Shown here piece after piece: positions 17,427 to 23,561 of a stretch of DNA of 64,000 bases. Origin of the DNA: Flavobacterium acetivorans (GTDB lineage: Bacteria; Bacteroidota; Bacteroidia; Flavobacteriales; Flavobacteriaceae); contig NZ_CP087132.1 in NCBI RefSeq assembly GCF_020911885.1, positions 2,542,001 to 2,606,000 on the forward strand, read 5' to 3'. Within the stretch, counting starts at the first letter, position 1, and every line of letters starts with the position of its first letter. The notes under the pieces were generated by a model. That model had not been told where the DNA came from, made no database searches, and saw only the letters and a program-made list of their open reading frames with translations. Made by a program: the position numbers and the translations under genes.

Positions 17427-17738
17427 ATGAAATACAAGAAATGGACTTTAACTCAGAAGCTAGAAATAATAACTGCTTCAGAAGATATGGGTATTGTAGA
17501 GGCCTGTCGTAAGTATGGCGTAAGTACAGGAAGCTTATATAGTTGGAAGAAGAAGTTTGAGCACAAAGGAGAGGCTGGCTTAAAAGTTACCTATGACACT
17601 AAGAGCAAAGAGCTAAAAGAGGCAGAAGAGGAAAATCGCATTCTACGCAAGCTACTAAGCAATAAAGAAATAGAATTAGAGGTACAAAGGGAGCTTTTAA
17701 AAAAAAAGTTTGGGACATCGGATCCAAGAAAGATTTAG
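17427..17738 (+). CDS. IS3-family transposase orfA (helix-turn-helix)
   Basis: 103 residues. The N-terminal helix-turn-helix reads LTQKLEIITASEDMGIVEAC and RKYGVSTGSLYSWKKKFEHK. A leucine-zipper-like helix follows (LKEAEEENRILRKLLSNKEI), the normal layout of IS3 orfA proteins. It supplies DNA binding and multimer contacts. Its TAG stop overlaps the GTG start of orfB. Confidence 0.9.
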   Translation: MKYKKWTLTQKLEIITASEDMGIVEACRKYGVSTGSLYSWKKKFEHKGEAGLKVTYDTKSKELKEAEEENRILRKLLSNKEIELEVQRELLKKKFGTSDPRKI

Positions 17739-18634
17739 TGAACTATATTTATGAAAAGCATAAGTGTAGCAAGGCTAAAATCATAAAGATGGTAGGTATC
17801 GTTACTAGTAGCTATTATAGACAACGTAGTTTTGGAAAGAAAGGTAATCATCCGACGGTAGCGACCTTTCATCAAAAAAATGGTTTTGTAAGCCAATCAG
17901 TTGTTGTAAAGTCTATTAAAGATATTTTAAAACACGAATTTATAGATTGTGGTTATCGGTTGATGACCAAATATCTAAATAGAGATGGCTACCTAATAAA
18001 TCATAAAAAACTATACCGAATTATTAAAGAAGAAGGTCTTTTAAAACTCGAGAATAGAATTAATAGAAGTGGTTCTGGACGTAAGTTTGTGAAATTTAGG
18101 AAGGTTTATACTTCCAGACCATTGCAATGTTTAGAAATGGATATTAAAATGGTGTGGGTACCAAATGTTGGTAAAAACGCTTATTTGCTATCTATAATTG
18201 ATGTTCATACACGAAGAATTTTAAAGGATTATTTTTCTTTCAATATAAAGCAAAATCATGTTATAGACTTACTCTCGACACTCTTTGACGAATATAATTA
18301 TCCTGAAAGTGTAGTTATTAGGAGTGATAATGGTAGTCAATTTATAGCTAAAAGTGTCCGCGAGTATTTAGGCTTAATAGGTGTGCAGCAAGAATTTACA
18401 CACGTTGCAACACCTGAAGAAAATGCTCATATAGAAGCCTATCATGGCATCTTGAAGAAGGAAGTATTTTCCAGATTCGACTATCGCACTTTTGGAGCGA
18501 TCCAACAGATATTGAAAAGATTTGTGTCGTTTTACAACAATGAACGACTTCACGGACTCTTAGGAAGAATTACTCCTATGGAGAAATGGAACTTAGATAA
18601 ACATCTAATAATAATGAAAAAATTAACCGCGTAA
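17738..18634 (+). CDS. IS3-family transposase orfB (DDE integrase core)
   Basis: 298 residues from a GTG that overlaps the orfA stop (TAGTG), so translation is probably coupled. An HTH_21-type segment (HEFIDCGYRLMTKYLNRDGY) precedes the rve catalytic core. The triad is visible as CLEMDIKMVW (D), VIRSDNGSQF (D) and EENAHIEAYHGILKKE (E). The C-terminal FVSFYNNERLHGLLGRITPM is the usual ending. No damage is seen, so the element may still move. Confidence 0.9.
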   Translation: MNYIYEKHKCSKAKIIKMVGIVTSSYYRQRSFGKKGNHPTVATFHQKNGFVSQSVVVKSIKDILKHEFIDCGYRLMTKYLNRDGYLINHKKLYRIIKEEGLLKLENRINRSGSGRKFVKFRKVYTSRPLQCLEMDIKMVWVPNVGKNAYLLSIIDVHTRRILKDYFSFNIKQNHVIDLLSTLFDEYNYPESVVIRSDNGSQFIAKSVREYLGLIGVQQEFTHVATPEENAHIEAYHGILKKEVFSRFDYRTFGAIQQILKRFVSFYNNERLHGLLGRITPMEKWNLDKHLIIMKKLTA

Positions 18635-19134
18635 TTAAAAATCGAAATTTAGAATATTACTCTTGTTTTATAGGGGTCAAAACAATTGGTATTTAAAGTT
18701 GTATTCTTTAAAATTGTACCATCAGTTTTTTTACTGAATTCTATTTGATTTTCTTTATCGTAATAAATATCAGAAGAAGAGGTGAACGCTAACTTTGCGA
18801 TGTTAATAATTTTATCATCATAAGCACTCACATTATTCATTCCTTCAATCATCTTAAAATTGGAGCGCGTTGCATTGAATACTAATAGAAATTGTTGAGA
18901 AGTGGCCTTTTCAATTAATTTTGCTATAAAATCTTTATGCTCAAATTTTTCATCATTAGCATTTGGGCTTATTTGGACCGAGTAAACAACATGTCCAGAC
19001 TGAGCGATTACAAAGTTTGTAACAAATAATAATAGAATTTGCACGTATTTCATAAATTAATAATTTTATTAAGAAAGATACTTATTTTATTCACACTTAA
19101 AATCTAATTCTTAATTCATTCAAATGGATTTAAA

Positions 19135-19854
19135 TCATTTCATCGAACTTGAAGTACTTTCAACCGTTTTCTCAACAATTTTATAGAATTCATCTTCCAA
19201 AATCAATTTATGGTTGACGTCTTTTATTGATAATTTTAACTTACTATCCAGCTCTATTTTTGAGGCCAAAAAAGTGATTTTCCCATCTTGTAATTCCAGA
19301 ATTAACCCTGGTAAGTCTCCAAATTCTTTGGGACCGTTATCAATCGGAATAGCCGGACAATACCAAGCTACAACCAAATAAGTTCGGTCGGTTTTCTTTA
19401 ATTTTAATTGTTTTTCTTGTGTAGCTTTAAAACAAGTATACCCATTAATTATCTTTTGTTCATTAATTAAATTCCATTTTGAAAGAGGTTCAAGTTGGAC
19501 ATAAAAAATTTCATTAGAAAAATTAACCTTTTTAATTATTTTATTACTCTCTTTATCCTTAAAATACTCGTTGTTTCCCGCAAAAGCTCTAGCCAATCTC
19601 GCTGCTTTTTCATTGAAATCCAACATTGAGGTCAAATAAAAATTAGATTTTCCTTCGTTTACAACTAACTCATAATTCAATCTTGATAATGCTTCATCTA
19701 CTCCTACAAAAGAGCTGGCTACCTTACTCTTGACTACCTCCTGATTTTTCTCTAAAGACCCACCCGTCGGTATCACTGCATAACTAATCCTAGCCTTATT
19801 TTGAGAAAATATAGACAAACAATTTAAAAGTAAAACAAAATAAAAATACTTCAT
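19135..19854 (-). CDS. GLPGLI family protein, unit 1 first copy
   Basis: 239 residues with signal peptide MKYFYFVLLLNCLSIFS. The mature part opens ARISYAVIPTGG. The IINGYTCFKATQEK segment and the motif CPAIPIDNGPKEFGDLPGLI followed by LELQDGKITFLASKIEL mark the family. It is close in sequence to the unit 2 protein (15248), supporting duplication. It is followed 81 bp later by a second, more distant GLPGLI gene, the one split by the IS, so this unit had two. Confidence 0.87.
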   Translation of the reverse strand: MKYFYFVLLLNCLSIFSQNKARISYAVIPTGGSLEKNQEVVKSKVASSFVGVDEALSRLNYELVVNEGKSNFYLTSMLDFNEKAARLARAFAGNNEYFKDKESNKIIKKVNFSNEIFYVQLEPLSKWNLINEQKIINGYTCFKATQEKQLKLKKTDRTYLVVAWYCPAIPIDNGPKEFGDLPGLILELQDGKITFLASKIELDSKLKLSIKDVNHKLILEDEFYKIVEKTVESTSSSMK

Positions 19855-19860
19855 AAATAA

Positions 19861-19887
19861 AAAAATTAACCCGTTAAAAACGGGTTA
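19861..19887 (-). terminator. Terminator/attenuator between peptide and GLPGLI gene, unit 1
   Basis: Stem AACCCG/CGGGTT followed on the minus strand by AATTTTTTTAT, in the 38 bp between the small-protein stop and the GLPGLI start. Confidence 0.75.
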
Positions 19888-19892
19888 TTAAA

Positions 19893-20114
19893 CTAATTTA
19901 ATCCTTTACAATCTTTATAGGCAGCAAATGCTTCGCTTGCTGCTTCTTCCTCCAGTCCAAGATCTACAAATTCTTTATAAGTTTCGTGATAAACATCTGT
20001 GCAATTATCTTCAATAAAATCAATCACAACTTCTTCTTTTACTTCAACAGTGTTTGCCATCGTAACTCCGCTAAACGCCACCACTGTCAGGGCGGTAAAT
20101 AATAATTTTTTCAT
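19893..20114 (-). CDS. Small secreted Cys-containing protein, unit 1
   Basis: 73 residues from ATG 20114. The signal peptide differs from the other two copies by two residues (TVVAFSGVTMA). The mature part is the shortest, very acidic, with two cysteines (DNC, KDCKGLN) spaced about 30 residues apart and an Ala/Glu-rich helix between them. Promoter, leader and 41-bp palindrome are the same as in units 2 and 3. The function is unknown; an exported precursor peptide or a binding protein is possible. Confidence 0.75.
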   Translation of the reverse strand: MKKLLFTALTVVAFSGVTMANTVEVKEEVVIDFIEDNCTDVYHETYKEFVDLGLEEEAASEAFAAYKDCKGLN

Positions 20115-20344
20115 AATTAATAATGGTTTAAATCTATAAATAGTTTTTTGGTTAACCATTATAAATGTATTAGATAAAGTTAATACTAAAAAAACTTAAA
20201 CAGGAGTTTTAACAAAATAGGCAGTTTTACTGCATACTATGTTAAAATTTAGTAAAAACAAAAAACTGATTCTTCTGCCTTAATCTTTTTTTGGAAAATC
20301 AGTTAGTATCTATCTTGTATACTATTTACTTAGAACTAGATAAT
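20115..20344 (-). repeat. Conserved leader/intergenic repeat, copy 3
   Basis: Third copy of the block. The minus-strand hairpin AACTGATT/AATCAGTT followed by TTTTTG (about 20262-20310) is intact here and should end transcription of the upstream receptor fragment before the next unit. Confidence 0.8.
20207..20247. promoter_or_regulatory. 41-bp nested palindrome, copy 3 (best copy)
   Basis: TTTTAAC, AAAATAG, GCAG, TTTTA, CTGC, ATACTAT, GTTAAAA: outer and inner arms are perfect and the spacing is symmetric. It lies 92 bp upstream of the unit 1 small protein. Confidence 0.78.
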
Positions 20345-20520
20345 TTATTTTTTGTTTCTGTCAATTCTACTATCCAACTCTTTTTCTGAACTAGTTTTGT
20401 AATCCTTGACCGCATCTATTATCGGGCGTTTTTCGAGAATTTCTTTCATTTTGCGTTCGTTACCTTTGGCAAAATTTTTCACATCAAATACCAGTGTGTC
20501 TTTCTTGATGATAATAGTTA
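20345..20520 (-). pseudogene. TonB-receptor fragment with foreign tail, copy D
   Basis: Only the segment IIIKKDTLVFDVKNFAKGNE, RKMKEILEKRP and the common tail IDAVKDYKTSSEKELDSRID remain. The 5' side is cut at 20520 by unrelated GC-rich DNA. An extra T in a T run gives this copy an earlier stop (RNKK) than copies B and C. Confidence 0.75.
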
Positions 20521-21250
20521 GGTGGCAAGGAACTTTTTTTTGCGGATGAGGAACGCCGTGGCGGGGTTGCAGCAGAGCCCGCCGCCACAGACCGTGAACG
20601 AATCGTAGCCCCAAAATTGTAGGGGTAATGAAATCGGTTATTTCAGGGGCGCATTGGAGAGCAGGGATGTGAGCGTGAAACGGCAGCGAACTATCAATTA
20701 GCGGGAGCAGGGATAACCGCTGACAAAGGCACAGCGGATCGGGAGCGAACATTATCGATTTGTTTCTGCTCTCGCGTTCCTTATTCAAGGGCAAAACGCC
20801 CTTCGACTGCGCTCAGGGTGATAAAAAGTGTAATGATATCGAGTAGTTCTTAAAGAATGAAGAGGGAAGCGAAACGGAATGAAGCGGTATTGCGGATGCA
20901 GTAGCCCCGACGAACGCAGTGAGTGAGCGTGTGAAGATGAGGAACGAAACAGTGCAAAAAACAGCTGCTTATTTGCAAGCTGCTGTTTTTGTAGTGCTGT
21001 GAAGTGTCTGTGGAACGGAGGGAAACCTAGCTATCGAATTGAAAAACAGATTGCCTATTTACCGAAAAAGTTCTTATGAAAATGTAAGATTGACCAACTG
21101 GAACAGCCGAACGGAACAAAGGGAACGACCGGAGAGAGATCGCCTGATTGCCCGTGATTTTTAAAACGAATATATACCTTTGATAGAGAAAAGATAACGT
21201 TTAATATTATCTCATTTAAATTCACAAAAAAAATGCTGTAGTTCAGGTAT
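20521..21250. other. GC-rich noncoding block
   Basis: This stretch is clearly richer in G and C than its neighbours and has no credible ORF. It includes the motif CCTTCGACTGCGCTCAGG (seen again in variant form near 30384) and a hairpin AAAAACAGC/GCTGTTTTT at about 20958-20992. It ends with a 49-bp sequence found inverted at 47955-48003. I believe it comes from an integrative conjugative element, but that is inference. Confidence 0.5.
21198..21246. repeat. 49-bp repeat, inverted partner of 47955-48003
   Basis: The reverse complement is identical to 47955-48003 over 49 bases, including an 8-base homopolymer run. One copy closes the GC-rich block; the other closes the resistance-type cluster. 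Confidence 0.85.
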
Positions 21251-21389
21251 TTCTAGCAACTGGATTTATCGTATTTGGTATTTTGTAATATTGTTTATGA
21301 ATATAAATACCTATCCGATATAAATAAGGAATAATATTACAAAACGAAAATATAAAGAAGAAATGGATTATATATAAAACGAAAACAAC

Positions 21390-21430
21390 CTTTAACAAAA
21401 AAGGTAGTTATTAGGTAAAGTATGTTAAAA
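21390..21430. promoter_or_regulatory. 41-bp nested palindrome, copy 4 (degenerate)
   Basis: CTTTAAC, 7 nt, GTAG, TTATT, AGGT, 7 nt, GTTAAAA. Outer arms and spacing are kept; the inner arm on the right is lost. It lies 14 bp beyond the stop of the response-regulator gene. Confidence 0.55.
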
Positions 21431-21444
21431 TTGTAGAAATAATA

Positions 21445-22101
21445 TTAAATAAATCCCTGCTTAATGGCTTCTTTTACCAGACCGGTGTCGTCAGTAACAT
21501 CAAAGGCTTTTTTCATACGAACAATGCGCTTTTGGATAGCGCTGGTTGTGAGGCAGATGATTCCCTCCAATTCTTTTATTTTGAATCCTTTGGATAGATA
21601 CAACAGAATTTGACGATTGTGATCTTCAATCATTAATTCCTTCTTCCATATTTCATTGACACAGTTCTTTACCATAGGACTTTGGTATTGATTGCCGTCC
21701 AATACCTCCATTACGGCTTGCTGCAATTTATCAGGAGTAATATCGTTTTTTATGATAAGTCCTTCCGGCCTTATTTTCTTGGCAATATCATAAACAATGA
21801 TAACTTCAGTATGGGCAGTAATCATTATAATTTTACAATCAGGCATTTTATCTCTGATCAAAACAGCAAGGTCACTGCCTGACAAAATAGATTTTTGCTC
21901 ATATGCAGGTAAGCTTTTGTCAATGATTGCAATATCAAAGTTTGCCCTTTTTGAGACCGCTCGCTCAAGCTCAAAATAGGCCTCTTTAGAATTATAAGCT
22001 TTAGTAAAAATGGGGTGATACCTAGCAAAAGGCTCTCCAAGTAGAGCATTCTTATAGCCTTCCACAGTCATGGGATGATCATCTACCAAAAATACATTCA
22101 T
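21445..22101 (-). CDS. NarL/LuxR-type response regulator
   Basis: 218 residues. The receiver domain (1 to about 130) has the acidic pair VDDHP, the phospho-acceptor Asp in AIIDKSLP (about residue 59) and the conserved Lys in LIIKND. A LuxR-type helix-turn-helix follows (LYLSKGFKIKELEGIICLTT, SAIQKRIVRMKKAFDV). It should bind DNA when phosphorylated, most likely by the TPR sensor kinase at 23562, since HisKA_3 kinases pair with NarL-type regulators. It is divergent from the LytTR gene, with palindrome copy 5 in between. Confidence 0.88.
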   Translation of the reverse strand: MNVFLVDDHPMTVEGYKNALLGEPFARYHPIFTKAYNSKEAYFELERAVSKRANFDIAIIDKSLPAYEQKSILSGSDLAVLIRDKMPDCKIIMITAHTEVIIVYDIAKKIRPEGLIIKNDITPDKLQQAVMEVLDGNQYQSPMVKNCVNEIWKKELMIEDHNRQILLYLSKGFKIKELEGIICLTTSAIQKRIVRMKKAFDVTDDTGLVKEAIKQGFI

Positions 22102-22116
22102 TAATCAGATATATAA

Positions 22117-22150
22117 CTTTAACAAAATAGGCAGTTTTTCTGCAACAAAA
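22117..22150. promoter_or_regulatory. Palindrome copy 5, half element between divergent regulators
   Basis: CTTTAAC, AAAATAG, GCAG, TTTTT, CTGC are present; the right outer arm is missing (A-rich). It lies 15 bp upstream of the response-regulator start and 50 bp upstream of the LytTR start. Confidence 0.6.
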
Positions 22151-22199
22151 AAAATGCGCTCTTCTCTAGCTTGCGCCCTACTTAATTTTGTACAACAGC

Positions 22200-22913
22200 A
22201 TGCGTTTTCCCTTTCTTATAATAGACGATAGCAATACAGTTACAAAGGAAATTTTGGACTTCTTCGAAAATTTTCCTAATTATTTTTGTGCCGGCGTTGT
22301 CAAAGATACACAAACGGCAATAAATCAAATTATAAAAATAAAACCACTGCTTGTATTTGTACGAATTCCAGTAAAATCTGATGAAGCTGCTCTATTTTTT
22401 AAAACCATATCCGAATTATTTCAATATATGGAGACCATGCCTTATTTCATTGCGTTGTCCTCATCCCCAGACTACGCTCTTGATGCAATACAATCAGGCT
22501 TCTCTGATTACATAATACTGCCTTTGCAACTGCATCAGCTAGGAAAAAGTCTTTTTAAGTTTGAAAAAAGAAATCCACCCAGCATTACCACAAGTATATG
22601 TATCAAATCCTATAGTGATTATCAGTTTGTATCCTTGCAAGATGTTACTTATTTAAAAGCGGACAACAATACCACTGACATTCAGATGGAAAACGGCAAA
22701 ACCGTTAATGCTTATAAAACTTTAAAGCATTTCGAAAATACACTTCCTTTTTTTTTTTTGAGAATTCATAAAAGCTATATCGTCAATATTAATCATGTTT
22801 CACGCATACATTTTAGTAAATTAAAATGTTACCTCAATTATAATGAAATCCTGCCATTTTCTCTGACTTACAAGGACAATATTGATGCTATCATTAGAAA
22901 AATTAATATGTAG
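22200..22913 (+). CDS. LytTR-type regulator with degenerate receiver domain
   Basis: 237 residues from ATG 22200 (a TTG at 22188 is possible). The N-terminal receiver keeps the acidic pair LIIDDS but reads LLVFVRIPV where the phospho-acceptor Asp is expected, and IILPLQ where the conserved Lys should be. It is therefore probably not controlled by phosphorylation. The C-terminal LytTR domain is complete (VSLQDVTYLKADNNTTDIQM through FFLRIHKSYIVNINHVSRIH). A run of 13 T at 22750 encodes consecutive Phe residues and could be prone to slippage. It is followed by 349 bp without a gene. Confidence 0.87.
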   Translation: MRFPFLIIDDSNTVTKEILDFFENFPNYFCAGVVKDTQTAINQIIKIKPLLVFVRIPVKSDEAALFFKTISELFQYMETMPYFIALSSSPDYALDAIQSGFSDYIILPLQLHQLGKSLFKFEKRNPPSITTSICIKSYSDYQFVSLQDVTYLKADNNTTDIQMENGKTVNAYKTLKHFENTLPFFFLRIHKSYIVNINHVSRIHFSKLKCYLNYNEILPFSLTYKDNIDAIIRKINM

Positions 22914-23118
22914 CCCTCTTTAAGGAATCTTTCTTCCGGTATTTTTTCAATGATTGCTTCAAGTTTATTATTTCAAACAGCTGCTTTCACCGCTTCGATT
23001 CCCCTTTATACTAGTGTAGTCTACAGACTCACTATAACAGCCCGGAATTTAAAAAACTAATGCGTTTTTACCCTTTAATTTGCCCCTGTTATAAAGTAAC
23101 AGAAGCTTCAAATCAGCT

Positions 23119-23164
23119 ATTGAGAATGGGGAAAATCTACCCTTAAAGTAGTGTCATTCTCAAT
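23119..23164. promoter_or_regulatory. 10-bp perfect inverted repeat upstream of the small lipoprotein
   Basis: ATTGAGAATG and CATTCTCAAT are separated by 26 nt in the otherwise empty 22914-23262 stretch. It could be an operator or the base of an mRNA hairpin. Confidence 0.4.
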
Positions 23165-23262
23165 CGCTCAGAACGGTCAATTCCCGGCTTTTCTTAAAAA
23201 AAGGTACTCCATTCAGGATCGTACCGTGATAAATTATTTTTTAATTTTTAAAACATTTTTTA

Positions 23263-23469
23263 ATGAAAAAGCTAGTATTTGCTATCGGCTGTATCGCTGC
23301 CGTGGCTTCAATGACATCTTGTACCACTGACAATATTGAAGAGCCAAAAAGGATGACTACCAAAAATAATTACGAAGACTTCTCGGCTGAAATTATAGAT
23401 ACGCTCAATATTATAAATTCTGCCCTACCGGATAATGGAGATGGGGATAAGGATAAAACCAAAACATAA
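23263..23469 (+). CDS. Small predicted lipoprotein of the regulatory block
   Basis: 68 residues. MKKLVFAIGCIAAVASMTSC gives a lipoprotein signal with Cys 20 as the likely lipidated residue. The mature part is short, polar and acidic, ending in DNGDGDKDKTKT. It lies between the LytTR gene and the sensor kinase with its own terminator, so it is likely made in excess over the kinase. It might be an accessory signal protein of the kinase, but this is inference. No family is recognised. Confidence 0.65.
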   Translation: MKKLVFAIGCIAAVASMTSCTTDNIEEPKRMTTKNNYEDFSAEIIDTLNIINSALPDNGDGDKDKTKT

Positions 23470-23483
23470 TAATCCAATCATTA

Positions 23484-23526
23484 AGCCAGATAATGTGTTT
23501 TAAAAATACATTGTCTGGTTTTTAAT
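23484..23526 (+). terminator. Intrinsic terminator after the small lipoprotein
   Basis: Stem CCAGATAATGT/ACATTGTCTGG (one mismatch) followed by TTTTTAATTTT. Confidence 0.8.
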
Positions 23527-23561
23527 TTTATTTTTGATGAAATTTATAAATTTTTTTAAAG

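Larger units (their letters stand above)
17368..18682 (+). mobile_element. IS3-family insertion sequence inside a GLPGLI gene
   Basis: 1315 bp. The ends match as imperfect inverted repeats (GTTTAGCCCCATAATAG at left, TTTTGACCCCTATAAAAC read inward from the right) extending for about 35 bp. The flanking 9-bp direct repeat CAATTGGTA is at 17359-17367 and 18683-18691. Both transposase frames are intact. The duplication length is larger than the usual 3-5 bp of IS3 elements, so the exact family deserves care. Confidence 0.85.
17037..19053 (-). pseudogene. GLPGLI family gene split by an IS3-family element
   Basis: The 5' part is 18683-19053 (signal peptide MKYVQILLLFVTNFVIAQS, then KNTTLNT) and the 3' part is 17037-17367. 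Joining them across the 9-bp repeat restores one frame reading TNWEIQTESKIISSYLCYKA. It then continues through PSLPYSFGPKHFYGLPGLIL to a stop at 17037. All family hallmarks are therefore present in the reconstructed protein of about 230 residues. It is the second GLPGLI gene of unit 1 and is inactive only because of the insertion. Confidence 0.85.

Noticed and set aside
14585..20247. CRISPR array made by the 41-bp repeats
   Set aside because: Copies are kilobases apart, lie at gene borders and lack regular spacers; no cas genes are present.
20345..20794. 149-codon minus-strand ORF as a real gene
   Set aside because: Its first two thirds run through the GC-rich noncoding block with no recognisable protein; only the last part is the receptor fragment D. 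The ORF is an accident of the junction.
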